The notes under the pieces were generated by a model. It was not told the DNA's origin and made no database searches. It saw nothing but the letters and a program-made list of their open reading frames with translations. 64,000 bases of DNA from Saccharothrix carnea (GTDB lineage: Bacteria; Actinomycetota; Actinomycetes; Mycobacteriales; Pseudonocardiaceae), in the NCBI RefSeq assembly GCF_003014735.1, contig NZ_PYAX01000007.1:62001-126000 (forward strand). The letters run 5' to 3'. The position numbers and the translations under genes are program-made. This document shows positions 8,606 to 18,315 of this stretch, piece after piece (the stretch's first letter is position 1; each line of letters starts with the position of its first letter).

Positions 8606-8875
8606 TCACTCGAGGCCTTGGCCGTGTTGGGCGGTGCGGGTGCCGCGGCGGGCGGCGGAGCGTTGCCAGGTGAAGACGCCGTAGCCGATGATGCCCAGCA
8701 CGCCGCCGGACAGGCACGTCCACGCCACGGCCCCGAAACCGTCCCCGAACACCAGCGCAGCGGCCAGCGCCAGCCACCACAGGGCCGTCCCGACCGCGAT
8801 CGCGGGCACGGGATCGGCCAGTTTCGGCGGTAGCGGGGGCGGTGGTGGGAGGGGTGTTGCGTCCTGTTCGGCCAC
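8606..8875 (-). CDS. DUF2530 small membrane protein (Rv0879c-like)
   Basis: An 89-aa protein from GTG 8875. A Pro-rich cytosolic leader (TPLPPPPPLPPKLADP) precedes two transmembrane helices (PAIAVGTALWWLALAAALVF and TCLSGGVLGIIGYGVF), then a short Arg-rich tail (WQRSAARRGTRTAQHGQ). Length and layout match the actinobacterial DUF2530 family, and its position just before the MarR gene agrees with the mycobacterial order. It is divergent from the purine permease across 82 bp. Function unknown. Confidence 0.8.
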   Translation of the reverse strand: MAEQDATPLPPPPPLPPKLADPVPAIAVGTALWWLALAAALVFGDGFGAVAWTCLSGGVLGIIGYGVFTWQRSAARRGTRTAQHGQGLE

Positions 8876-8957
8876 GTCGGGCAGGCTACCTGGCTGAAAC
8901 ACACGTGGGGCACGCTCTGCCTGCTCGCCACACCGACCGACCGCCGAGGAGATGAGT

Positions 8958-10451
8958 ATGGCCACCGCCGAGACACCCGCCGCGCAGACGCCACCGGGTG
9001 GGCCTGCCCGGTCCGGGTTGGACGGGTTCTTCAAGATCTCCGAACGCGGCTCGTCGGTCGGCCGGGAGGTGCGCGGCGGGCTGGTCACGTTCGTGACCAT
9101 GGCCTACATCGTCGTGCTGAACCCGCTGATCCTGGGCAGCTTCGCCGCCGACGCGCCCGGCGCGAAGGTCGACGTGCTCGGCAACATCCTCACCATCCCG
9201 CAGGTCGCGGCGGTGACGGCGCTGGTCGCGGGTGTCATGACGATCCTGTTCGGACTCGTCGCCAACTACCCGTTCGCGCTGGCCACGGGCCTGGGCATCA
9301 ACTCGTTCGTGGCCGTCACGATCGTGCCGCAGATGTCCTGGCCCGAAGCGATGGGTCTGGTCGTGGTCAACGGCCTGGTGGTGCTGCTGCTGGTCGTCAC
9401 GGGTGTCCGCACGGCCGTGTTCAACGCGGTGCCCGCGGAGCTGAAGGCGGCCATCGCGGTCGGCATCGGGCTGTTCATCTGCTTCATCGGCCTGGTCGAC
9501 GCCGGGTTCGTGCGACGCCTGCCGGACGCGGCGGGCACCACCGTGCCGGTCGGGCTCGGTATCAACGGGTCCATCGCGTCCTGGCCCACGTTCATCTTCG
9601 TGGTCGGCCTGGTGGTCACCGGCATCCTGGTCGCGCGCAAGGTCAAGGGCGCGATCCTGATCGGCGTGCTGGCGGCGACCGTGCTGTCCATCGTGGTCGA
9701 GTCGATCGTCAAGGCGGGCCCGTCGCAGGGCACCAACCCGGCCGGGTGGAACCTCGGCTACCCCGGGTTGCCGGAACAGGTGTTCGGGCTGCCCGACCTC
9801 TCCCTTCTGGGTGACGTGTCGTTCGGCGCGTGGACCCGCGTGCCCGCGCTGACCGCCGCACTGCTGGTGTTCACCCTGGTCCTCACGGACTTCTTCGACA
9901 CCGTCGGCACGATGACCGGCCTGGGCAAGGAAGCCGGGCTCATCGGCAAGGACGGCCAGTTGCCGGGCGTGTCGAAGGCGCTGTTCGTGGACGGTGTCGG
10001 CGCGGTCGCGGGCGGTGCGGCGTCGTCCTCGTCCAACACCGTCTACATCGAATCGGCGTCCGGCATCGCCGAGGGCGCGCGGACCGGGCTGGCCAACATC
10101 GTCACCGGCCTGCTGTTCCTGGCCGCCATGTTCCTCACCCCGCTGTACGCGGTGGTGCCGATCGAGGCGGCGGCGCCCGCTCTGGTCGTCGTCGGCGCGC
10201 TGATGATCATGCAGATCAAGGAGATCGACTTCGCGGACTTCTCCGTGGGCCTGCCCGCGTTCCTCACCATCGTGATCATGCCGTTCACGTACTCGATCGC
10301 GAACGGCATCGGCGCGGGTTTCGTCAGCTACGTGGTGCTGCGGGCGCTCACCGGGCGTGCGCGCAGCGTGCACCCGCTCATGTGGATCGTGGCCACCGCG
10401 TTCGTCGTCTACTTCGCGATCGGCCCGATCCAGGCCGCCCTCGCGGGCTGA
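8958..10451 (+). CDS. NCS2-family (AzgA-type) purine permease
   Basis: A 497-aa, roughly 12-14 helix transporter. The N-terminus GFFKISERGSSVGREVRGGLVTFVTMAYIVVLNP is the hallmark of the AzgA/PbuG branch of nucleobase:cation symporters (guanine, hypoxanthine, adenine); the substrate-region motifs TALLVFTLVLTDFFDTVGTM and SSSSNTVYIESASGIAEGARTG are intact. A GAGGAG ribosome-binding site at 8946-8951 favours ATG 8958 over the ATG at 8952. It probably imports purine bases for salvage. Purine specificity is a family-level inference. Confidence 0.9.
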   Translation: MATAETPAAQTPPGGPARSGLDGFFKISERGSSVGREVRGGLVTFVTMAYIVVLNPLILGSFAADAPGAKVDVLGNILTIPQVAAVTALVAGVMTILFGLVANYPFALATGLGINSFVAVTIVPQMSWPEAMGLVVVNGLVVLLLVVTGVRTAVFNAVPAELKAAIAVGIGLFICFIGLVDAGFVRRLPDAAGTTVPVGLGINGSIASWPTFIFVVGLVVTGILVARKVKGAILIGVLAATVLSIVVESIVKAGPSQGTNPAGWNLGYPGLPEQVFGLPDLSLLGDVSFGAWTRVPALTAALLVFTLVLTDFFDTVGTMTGLGKEAGLIGKDGQLPGVSKALFVDGVGAVAGGAASSSSNTVYIESASGIAEGARTGLANIVTGLLFLAAMFLTPLYAVVPIEAAAPALVVVGALMIMQIKEIDFADFSVGLPAFLTIVIMPFTYSIANGIGAGFVSYVVLRALTGRARSVHPLMWIVATAFVVYFAIGPIQAALAG

Positions 10452-10500
10452 CCGCCGGCCGGATGGGCAAGTTCACACGATGGGCGCAGAGATCGTGAGG

Positions 10501-10510
10501 TATGCTAACT
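10501..10510 (+). promoter_or_regulatory. Leaderless -10 element for marR (TATGCT) with GCTAAC
   Basis: TATGCT at 10501-10506 lies six bases before GTG 10513, the spacing expected when transcription starts at the initiation codon. It runs into AAC, giving the GCTAAC seen at two other starts in the window. No clear -35 box is visible. Confidence 0.5.
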
Positions 10511-10512
10511 AC

Positions 10513-10944
10513 GTGGCGGAGACCGAGGCTGAAGCGGGACTGGCGAGTCGGCTGAGACTGGCCGTCGTCCGGCTCACCCGGAGGCTCCGCGCGCAGCGGG
10601 TGAACTCCGCGATCTCGCTCACCCAGGTGTCCGCGCTGTCGACGCTGCACAAGTGCGGACCCCTGACGCCGGGCGAGCTGGCCGCCAAGGAAGGCGTCCA
10701 GCCACCGTCCATGACCAGGGTGATCGCCGCCCTGGAGGAGTACGGGTTCGCCACGCGCCGCCCCCACCCCACGGACGGCCGCCAGGCCATCGTGGAGCTG
10801 AGCGAGGCGGGGCTGGGCTACATCAACGAAGAGGTGTCCGCGCGGGAAGCCTGGCTGGACAAGCGGCTGGCCGAGCTGACACCGGAGGAGCGGGGCGTGC
10901 TGTCGCGCGCCGCCGAGATAATCGACAGGATGGCGGGGCAGTAA
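10513..10944 (+). CDS. MarR-family transcriptional regulator (Rv0880-like)
   Basis: A 143-aa protein from GTG 10513. An in-frame ATG at 10480 is possible, but the GTG lies six bases after a -10-like TATGCT and gives the length of the mycobacterial protein. The winged-helix core is clear: SLTQVSALSTLHKCGPLTPGEL, recognition region QPPSMTRVIAALEEYGFATR and wing RPHPTDGRQAIVELSEAG, with flanking dimerisation helices. The MFS gene starts 4 bp after its stop, so this regulator probably controls its own operon with the exporter. Ligand unknown. Confidence 0.88.
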   Translation: MAETEAEAGLASRLRLAVVRLTRRLRAQRVNSAISLTQVSALSTLHKCGPLTPGELAAKEGVQPPSMTRVIAALEEYGFATRRPHPTDGRQAIVELSEAGLGYINEEVSAREAWLDKRLAELTPEERGVLSRAAEIIDRMAGQ

Positions 10945-10948
10945 CGAC

Positions 10949-12280
10949 GTGCCGGCGTACGCGGGTGGTGCAGGGGCAGACCAGGTCGAACGCAACCCGG
11001 CCGCACCCGCACCACCCCCGCCGCGCCGGCGCATGTTCGGCTCCCTCCGCGTCCGCAACTACCGCCTGTACGCGTCCGGCCAGGTCGTCTCGCTGGTCGG
11101 GCTGTGGATGCAGCGCGTCGCGCAGGACTGGCTGGTGCTGGAGCTGTCCGACGGCTCACCGGTCGCCCTCGGCATCGCCGCCGCGCTGCAGTTCGCGCCG
11201 ACGTTGTTCCTGTCGCTGTGGGCGGGCGTGCTCGCCGACCGGATGGACAAGCGCAAGCTGCTGCTCGTGCTGGAGACCGGGCTCGGGCTCTGCGCGCTGA
11301 CGCTCGGCCTGCTCGACGTGTCCGGTGTGGTCGAGCTGTGGCACGTCTACCTGTTGTGCTTGTTGCTGGGCGCGGTGTCGGCGGTGGAGACGCCGGTGCG
11401 GCAGAGCTTCGTGGTCGAGATGGTCGGGCGCGACCAGCTCACCAACGCGGTGGCGTTGAACGCCATGACGTTCAACCTGGCCCGGATGGTCGGCCCGGCG
11501 GTGGCCGGTGTGATGATCATCTTCGTGGGCACCGGGTGGGTGTTCCTGATCAACGCGATCAGCTTCCTCGGCGTGCTGGGCGGGCTGCTGCTGATGCGTG
11601 CGGCCGAACTGCACCGCGGCGAGCCCGTGCCGCGGGAGAAGGGGCAGCTGCGGGAAGGTCTGCGGTACGTGCGCAAGCGCGCCGACCTGGTGATCCTGCT
11701 GTGCCTGGTGTTCTTCATCAGCACCTTCGGGCTGAACTTCTACGTGACGCTGGCCGTGCTGGCGCGCAACACGTTCGGCGGCGACGCTGATGCATACGGT
11801 CTACTGTCTACAATGCTGGCGGTCGGGACGCTGGCCGGTGCGACGTTGGCCGCGAAGCGCAGTGCGAACGGCAAGCCACGGATGCGGTTGCTGATCGTCG
11901 GGGCTTTGGCATTCGGTATACTGGAGATTGTAGCCGGTATATTGCCTACAATATGGTGGACGTGTGCGGCATTGATTCCGCTCGGCATCGCCATGATGAC
12001 GTTCACGACCACCGCGAACGCGACCGTGCAGCTGGCCGTGTCACCGGCCATGCGCGGTCGGGTGATGGGTCTGTACATGCTGGTGTTCTTGGGTGGGAAC
12101 CCGGTGGGCGGCCCGGTGATGGGTTGGCTGGCCGAGCACTTCACCGCGCGGGCGCCGCTGGTCGTCGGTGGTGCGGTGTCGATTTTGGCGGCCGTCGTGG
12201 GTGGGATCGTGCTGGCGCGGCGGGGTGGCCTGGAGCTGCCGACGCACCGCCTGGGCCTGCGCCGCCGCGCCCGCGTCTGA
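10949..12280 (+). CDS. MFS exporter, EntS/MFS_3-like, in operon with marR
   Basis: A 443-aa protein from GTG 10949 with a short Pro/Arg-rich tail, then FGSLRVRNYRLYASGQVVS, the characteristic N-terminus of the EntS-like drug/siderophore exporters, and 12 predicted helices. LADRMDKRKLLLV is the loop 2-3 motif A. Coupling to marR suggests drug- or metabolite-responsive efflux. Codons 280-340 (about 11790-11960) are strikingly AT-richer than the rest and use ATA, GTA and ACA; this patch also holds a small inverted repeat at 11927-11952. Substrate unknown. Confidence 0.85.
   Translation: MPAYAGGAGADQVERNPAAPAPPPPRRRMFGSLRVRNYRLYASGQVVSLVGLWMQRVAQDWLVLELSDGSPVALGIAAALQFAPTLFLSLWAGVLADRMDKRKLLLVLETGLGLCALTLGLLDVSGVVELWHVYLLCLLLGAVSAVETPVRQSFVVEMVGRDQLTNAVALNAMTFNLARMVGPAVAGVMIIFVGTGWVFLINAISFLGVLGGLLLMRAAELHRGEPVPREKGQLREGLRYVRKRADLVILLCLVFFISTFGLNFYVTLAVLARNTFGGDADAYGLLSTMLAVGTLAGATLAAKRSANGKPRMRLLIVGALAFGILEIVAGILPTIWWTCAALIPLGIAMMTFTTTANATVQLAVSPAMRGRVMGLYMLVFLGGNPVGGPVMGWLAEHFTARAPLVVGGAVSILAAVVGGIVLARRGGLELPTHRLGLRRRARV
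11927..11952. repeat. Inverted repeat inside an AT-rich patch of the MFS gene
   Basis: ATTGTAG (11927-11933) and CTACAAT (11946-11952) form a 7-bp inverted repeat around an AT-rich spacer with TATATT. A further CTACAAT occurs near 11808-11814. Such composition is out of place in this gene. Confidence 0.6.
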
Positions 12281-12442
12281 CCTCTGCCCTGTCGGGCCGG
12301 GCCCCGTTTGGCCGCCCCGCCTGGCCGCCTGGTCCGGTTGCTTCGTCTGGCCGCCTGGTCTGGCTGCCGGGTCCGCCGTCTCGTCTCGCCGCCTCTACTG
12401 TTCCTCGCGTCGCCGTGCCCGCGTCCGACTCCGCGTCTGACA

Positions 12443-13216
12443 ATGGGCGGCGTGGTCATCGCGACGGACTGGGTCCGGTTGCTCGTCGTCTGCTTGATCT
12501 TCACCGCGGTCGCGGGGGCGGTGGTGTGGTGGGCGCGGTTGGCGTCGCCGAAGCCCGTGGTGCGGGCGGCGGTTCGGGCGACGGGGCAGTTGGCCGCGGT
12601 GTCGGCGGTGATCACGGTGGTGCTGGCGTCGTTGCCGTTGACGGCGGCGTTCCTGGTGCTGATGGCCGGGGTGGCGACGGGGACGTCGGCGGCGCGCACG
12701 AAGACCGGTCGGCGAGGGGTGTGGGTGGCGCTAGCGATCCTCGGCGGGACGGTGCCGGCGCTGGTGGCGCTGGTGGTGAGCGGTCTGGTGCCGTTGGTGG
12801 GGATCGCGCTGGTGCCGGTCGGGGGGATCCTGATCGGCGGTGCGATGACGGCCACGACGTTGTCGGTGCGGCGGGCGTTGGACACGTTGCGCGATCGGCA
12901 CGGTGAGTTCGAGGCGGCGCTGGCGCTGGGGTTCACCGAACCGGTGGCGGTGCGCGAGTTGGTGCGGCGGCCGGCGGCCGAGGCGTTGATCCCGGCGCTC
13001 GACCAGACCCGCACGGTCGGCCTGGTCACGTTGCCCGGCGCTTTCGTCGGGATGCTGCTGGGCGGGGCGCCGGTGTGGCAGGCGGGCGCGTTGCAGCTCG
13101 TCGTGCTGCTGGGGCTGCTGGCGGTCGAGGCGGTGGCGATCGCGGTGGTCGTGGAACTCGTCGCGCGCGGTCTGGTGCGCAGGACTGGTGCAGTGGAGGA
13201 AGTTAGGCTAACCTAA
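12443..13216 (+). CDS. FetB-like (UPF0014) ABC permease
   Basis: A 257-aa membrane protein from ATG 12443 with about seven helices. The conserved stretch VGLVTLPGAFVGMLLGGAPVWQAG, and PVGGILIGGAMTATTLSVRR, identify the UPF0014/FetB family, the permease of the FetAB exporter linked to iron efflux in E. coli. No FetA-type ATPase lies next to it; the downstream ABC-F protein is not a transport ATPase. Its last codons and TAA coincide with an iron-box-like sequence. The stretch 12281-12442 before it is GC-rich with no supported gene. Substrate iron is an inference. Confidence 0.75.
   Translation: MGGVVIATDWVRLLVVCLIFTAVAGAVVWWARLASPKPVVRAAVRATGQLAAVSAVITVVLASLPLTAAFLVLMAGVATGTSAARTKTGRRGVWVALAILGGTVPALVALVVSGLVPLVGIALVPVGGILIGGAMTATTLSVRRALDTLRDRHGEFEAALALGFTEPVAVRELVRRPAAEALIPALDQTRTVGLVTLPGAFVGMLLGGAPVWQAGALQLVVLLGLLAVEAVAIAVVVELVARGLVRRTGAVEEVRLT
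13198..13216 (+). promoter_or_regulatory. Iron-box-like site (IdeR/DmdR1 type)
   Basis: The 19 bases GGAAGTTAGGCTAACCTAA match the actinobacterial iron-box consensus TTAGGTTAGGCTAACCTAA at 16 of 19 positions and end exactly on the fetB stop codon. TAGGCT (13204-13209) inside it could serve as a -10 for transcription toward 13217. Binding by a DtxR-family regulator is inferred. Confidence 0.55.
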
Positions 13217-13259
13217 GTCTCGTCGCTTCGTGGTGGGAGCGGCAGTCAGTTCGGGAACA

Positions 13260-13308
13260 GACGAGGCCCCGCCTCCCGGTCGTACCGCCGGGTGGGTGGG
13301 GCCTCGTC
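13260..13308. terminator. Strong GC hairpin between fetB and the ABC-F gene
   Basis: GACGAGGCCCC (13260-13270) pairs perfectly with GGGGCCTCGTC (13298-13308). The loop can form a second stem (CTCCCGG/CCGGGTGG). No U-tract follows, which is common for GC-rich actinobacteria. It may end the fetB transcript, or attenuate ABC-F expression. Confidence 0.75.
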
Positions 13309-13377
13309 GTGTCCGCCGTACTGGTCGTGCCGGGAAAGTCGGGTGCCGTCAGTGGGCGCGCGTGTCACGATCGGGCG

Positions 13378-14988
<1,611 letters not shown>

Positions 14989-14992
14989 GCGC

Positions 14993-15403
14993 ATGGGCAC
15001 CGAGGAGGACTGGCCGGTCGAGCAGACGTGGTCACTGCGCAACACGCACTGGCACGCCTATGTGGAGCACACGTCACTCGACCACGCCTCCCCGCGTTCG
15101 GAGCGGTTGGAGCGCACGCCGGAGGAGGTCCTGACCACGCCGACCGAGGTCGCCGCGTGGCTGGAGGTCAACCTGCGCAGTGCGACCAAGCCCGAGGAGG
15201 CCGGGAAGAAGCGCACGAAGGACGAGCGTGACTTCTCCGACTCGAACCGGGTGCACACGTCGCTGGCGTCGGCGGGCGAGAGCATCTACACCGGCGTGAA
15301 GGGGATGCTGACCCTGGCGGTGGAGGCGGTCACCCCCGACGAGTGCCGCAGCTCCCACGACGGCGCCGACGTCGCCCCGCTGAAGGCCGGACGGCGCCGC
15401 TGA
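14993..15403 (+). CDS. Hypothetical protein, 136 aa
   Basis: Starts at ATG 14993, six bases after CAAGAT and 4 bp past the ABC-F stop. The protein is hydrophilic with no signal or TM helix. Its N-terminus is Trp/His-rich (DWPVEQTWSLRNTHWHAYVEHTS); the middle has TPTEVAAWLEVNLRS and a basic acid-base stretch (EEAGKKRTKDERDF). I recognise no family. Codon use matches its neighbours, and the short gap suggests co-transcription with the ABC-F gene. Confidence 0.6.
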   Translation: MGTEEDWPVEQTWSLRNTHWHAYVEHTSLDHASPRSERLERTPEEVLTTPTEVAAWLEVNLRSATKPEEAGKKRTKDERDFSDSNRVHTSLASAGESIYTGVKGMLTLAVEAVTPDECRSSHDGADVAPLKAGRRR

Positions 15404-15428
15404 CCTGGGGTTTCGGTCGGCGGGGGTG

Positions 15429-15527
15429 GCGTGAAGATCACCCGAACGCGCGAATCGAACGCGGCCGGGGATCAATGGAAACGCCGAAAACGTTGCCGGA
15501 AGAATGAAGGCGCGGCGCCCCGGCCCC
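15429..15527. repeat. Dispersed intergenic repeat, copy 2 of the 8231-8325 family
   Basis: It repeats GAAGATCACCC, GGGGAT-AATGGAA, CGTTGCCGGAA and GGCGCGGCGCCCCGGCCCC in the order seen at 8231-8325, with the same orientation. It is about 99 bp long and sits just after the hypothetical gene. Confidence 0.75.
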
Positions 15528-15662
15528 GGACTGGGCGTCGGGCACGGAGCTGGGTGCTGACACGGAGCCGGGTGCTGAGTCGAACGCGGGCATGAGCGGA
15601 GCGCGGGCGAACGCGAACGAGGACAGCCCGCCGCCGCGCCCCGCACGGACCCACGCAACCCC

Positions 15663-15724
15663 GTGCGCCCACGCAGCCCCGTGCGCCCACGCAGCTCGCA
15701 CGGCCCGCACGGCCCGCACGGCCC
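15663..15724. repeat. Short tandem repeats in a 700-bp gene-free spacer
   Basis: Two 18-bp units of GTGCGCCCACGCAG plus four bases (15663-15698) run into three perfect 9-bp units GCACGGCCC (15698-15724). The whole spacer 15404-16106 has skewed composition. A plus-strand frame from 15592 exists but is an Ala/Arg/His/Thr low-complexity translation of these repeats, so I do not call it a gene. Confidence 0.7.
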
Positions 15725-15849
15725 CAGGCGGCCCGCACGCAGCCCGTACGCGCCACGCGGCCGGGACCCACGCGCGGCCCCGTACGGACGCTCGCCCACG
15801 CGCGCGGTGGGACGCGGGGTCAGGCGAGGCCGACCAGGTCGGCTCGCCC

Positions 15850-15889
15850 GGATCACGCGTGGTGGGGTCGGATCACGCGTGGTGGGGCC
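15850..15889. repeat. Two tandem 20-bp units
   Basis: GGATCACGCGTGGTGGGG followed by TC or CC occurs twice with a 20-bp period. Each unit contains the palindrome ACGCGT. No function recognised. Confidence 0.7.
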
Positions 15890-16106
15890 GGGCCACAGGT
15901 GGCCCGATGGGTGAGGGTCCGGTCGGGTCGCGCTTGGCGCGGCGGGGTGGGGTGGGGTGGGGGTTACGCCGGCGTGTGCGGCAGGAGTGTGATGGCGGTC
16001 ACAATCCGGATTTGGTGAGAGTGTCGATTCGCGGTTCGGGTCGTTCGACCTTGGGGTGGACGGGGTCCCAGGGAGGGGCCCGCAGACGGTCGAGGGAGAA
16101 CGAGCG

Positions 16107-16526
16107 ATGAAGTACATGCTGATCATGCGCGCGACGGATGAGGCCTACGCGAGCATGGTGGAGTTCGACTTCAGCGAGATGTTGGAGACGGTCGGCAAGT
16201 TCAACGACGAGTTGATCAGGGCTGGGGTGCTGGTCGCCGCCGAAGGGCTCGCCGATGCCGCGGAGGGTGTGGTGGTCGACTACTCGTCCGAGCCGCCGGT
16301 CGTCACGGACGGGCCGTACGGCGAGACGAAGGAGCTGTTCAACGGCTTCTACGTGCTGAACGTGGCCTCCAAGGAGGAGGCCGTCGAGTGGGCCAAGCGG
16401 TTGCCGATCGCGGGGCCCGGGTTCAAGACCGAGGTTCGGCGGGTTCCGTCGATCGACGAGTTCCCGCAGGACAACGAGTGGATCCAGAAGGAGCGGGCGT
16501 GGCGGGAGGCCACCGGGCAGCTCTGA
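16107..16526 (+). CDS. YCII/DGPF-domain protein
   Basis: A 139-aa protein with a GAGGGAGAA ribosome-binding site before ATG 16107. MKYMLIMRATDEAY and the signature TDGPYGETKELFNGFYVLNV (the DGPF-type loop) identify the YCII-related family of small dimeric ferredoxin-fold proteins. These often sit beside ECF sigma factors, but none is next to this copy. It ends with a short charged tail. It is convergent with the GCS2 gene across a hairpin. Enzymatic function unknown. Confidence 0.85.
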   Translation: MKYMLIMRATDEAYASMVEFDFSEMLETVGKFNDELIRAGVLVAAEGLADAAEGVVVDYSSEPPVVTDGPYGETKELFNGFYVLNVASKEEAVEWAKRLPIAGPGFKTEVRRVPSIDEFPQDNEWIQKERAWREATGQL

Positions 16527-16537
16527 AGGACACCCAA

Positions 16538-16595
16538 GCCCGCCAGGCGTCCCACGCCCACCGCGCCCGGGAAGTGACCCGGAAGCGCGGCGGGC
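16538..16595. terminator. Bidirectional hairpin between YCII and GCS2 genes
   Basis: CCGCGC-CCGGG pairs with CCCGG-AA-GCGCGG (16561-16590), and GCCCG near 16538 can extend the stem with CGGGC after it. It lies between two convergent genes. Confidence 0.65.
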
Positions 16596-16610
16596 AGTGC
16601 CGGTCCGGAT

Positions 16611-18110
16611 TTACAGGCCCACCGGCCAGGTGTGGACCGGTTCGCCGGCGTGCGACAGTTCGACGTAACGGCCCAGCATCGCGCTCAGTGCGGCGTCGCG
16701 GTCGGCGCCCCGGTCCTCCAGCAGCGCCACGGTCTCGCGCTGCCACTGCGAACCGGTGCGCCTGGCCAGGCACCTCGCCTCGATCACGCCGAGGTAGCGC
16801 TCGCGGGCCTCGTCGGACACGCCGCACGCCCGCAGGCCCTCGTGGGCGAGCGGCAGGAGGCGGCGCAGGACGAGTTCGTCCGGCGGCACCCAGCCGATGC
16901 CCGGCCAGTACAGCTGGGAACCCATGCCGTGCCGCGACCCGGCGTAGAGGTTCTCCTCCGCCGCGTGGAACGACATCTGAGTCCACAGAGGACGTTCCAA
17001 AGTGGTCAGAGCGCGTTGCGCGCCGTAGAAGAACGCCGCGTTCGCCATCGTGTCGAGCACGGTCGGCCCGGCCGGCAGGACGCGGTTCTCCACGCGCAGG
17101 TGCGGCACGCCGTCCACCACGTCGTACACCGGGCGGTTCCAGCGCCACACGGTCCCGTTGTGCAACCGCAATTCCGTCAACGACGGCGTGCCACCCGCCC
17201 CGAGCACGTCCAACGGGTCCTCGTCACCGGTCTCCGGCAGCAACGCCGGGAAGTACCGCACGTTCTCCTCGAACAAGTCGAAGATCGACGTGATCCACCG
17301 CTCGCCGAACCACACCCGCGGCCGGACGCCCTGGTTCTTCAGCTCCTGCGAACGGGTGTCGGTGGCCTGCAGGAACAGCGGTATCCGGGTCTCGTGCCAC
17401 AACGCCCGCCCGAGCAGGAACGGCGAGTTCGCCGCGATCGCCACCTGCACGCCGGCCAGCGCCTGCGCCGCGTTCCAGTGCGCCGCGAAATCGTCCGGCG
17501 CCACCTGCAAGTGCAGCTGCACGGACGTGCAAGCCGCCTCCGGCATGATGGACTCGGCGTAGCTGGACAGCCGCTCACCCGCCCGCCCCGGCATCGGGGC
17601 GCCCTCCATCGACAGCCTGACCTCCTCGCCGCGCGCCGCGAGGATCTGGTCGTTCAACGTCGTGTACCGCGCCTGCTGGGACAGCCACCGCCGGTCGAAG
17701 TGCTCGTGCCGCAACGTCGGCAGCACCCCGATCATCACGATCGACGTCCCCGCGTCGTGCGCCTTCACGTCCGCCGACGCCAGCGTGGAGACCAGCTCCT
17801 TCTCCAGGTCGAGCGTCTCGTCACCGGCCAGTTCGCGCGGCGGGACGTTGACCTCCAGGTTGTGCTGGCCCAGTTCCAGCGTGAACGACGGGTCGTCGAT
17901 CTTCTCCAGCACCTCGGAGTTGGCCATCGCGGGCCGACCGGCGCCGTCGACCAGGTTCAGCTCTATCTCCAGCCCCATCTGCTGCCTCGGGAAGGAAAAG
18001 CTCTCCTCCACCAGCATGGTTCCCAGCGCGTCCATGCACCGCTGCATGCGCTCGCGGTAGCGCTGGCGGTCCTCTCTGGTGAACGTCCGACTGGACACAT
18101 CCGTACCCAT
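16611..18110 (-). CDS. GCS2-family carboxylate-amine ligase (glutamate-cysteine ligase-like)
   Basis: A 499-aa protein; ATG 18110 follows a GGGAGGCGGC ribosome-binding site and is preferred over upstream in-frame codons. The N-terminal MGLEIELNLVD provides the Glu-X-Glu metal/ATP ligands of the glutamate-cysteine ligase fold. Further conserved parts are LGQHNLEVNVPP, ACTSVQLHLQV and LRLHNGTVWRWNRPVYD. Members of this PF04107 group form gamma-glutamyl or similar amide bonds using ATP; actinobacteria of this type usually make mycothiol rather than glutathione, so the real substrate is uncertain. It is divergent from trmH across about 200 bp. Confidence 0.82.
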   Translation of the reverse strand: MGTDVSSRTFTREDRQRYRERMQRCMDALGTMLVEESFSFPRQQMGLEIELNLVDGAGRPAMANSEVLEKIDDPSFTLELGQHNLEVNVPPRELAGDETLDLEKELVSTLASADVKAHDAGTSIVMIGVLPTLRHEHFDRRWLSQQARYTTLNDQILAARGEEVRLSMEGAPMPGRAGERLSSYAESIMPEAACTSVQLHLQVAPDDFAAHWNAAQALAGVQVAIAANSPFLLGRALWHETRIPLFLQATDTRSQELKNQGVRPRVWFGERWITSIFDLFEENVRYFPALLPETGDEDPLDVLGAGGTPSLTELRLHNGTVWRWNRPVYDVVDGVPHLRVENRVLPAGPTVLDTMANAAFFYGAQRALTTLERPLWTQMSFHAAEENLYAGSRHGMGSQLYWPGIGWVPPDELVLRRLLPLAHEGLRACGVSDEARERYLGVIEARCLARRTGSQWQRETVALLEDRGADRDAALSAMLGRYVELSHAGEPVHTWPVGL

Positions 18111-18315
18111 GCCGCCTCCCAATCGGTAGGGCTGCTCCGGCGGGCTTAGCGGAGGCCAACCGTGACACAGCAAGTACTCGCCCGCCAGCGCCCAAATCGG
18201 TGCTCTCTGTCACACAGCGGTAACAATCAGCGAGAAGGTGCTGGTTGGAGGGGTGCGTATGCGGCATTCGTTCTACGAGGGGTGTTCACCTCTCGGCAAG
18301 TGGGACACTGCTCGG

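Noticed and set aside
12281-12442. Frame extending the FetB-like protein upstream of ATG 12443
   Set aside because: The extra 45 residues are Arg/Pro/Leu-rich low complexity with no homology to the family, which starts near the first transmembrane helix.
15592-16110. Plus-strand open frame of about 170 codons in the repeat-rich spacer
   Set aside because: The translation is low-complexity Ala/Arg/Thr/His made by GC-rich tandem repeats, with no ribosome-binding site and no recognisable domain.
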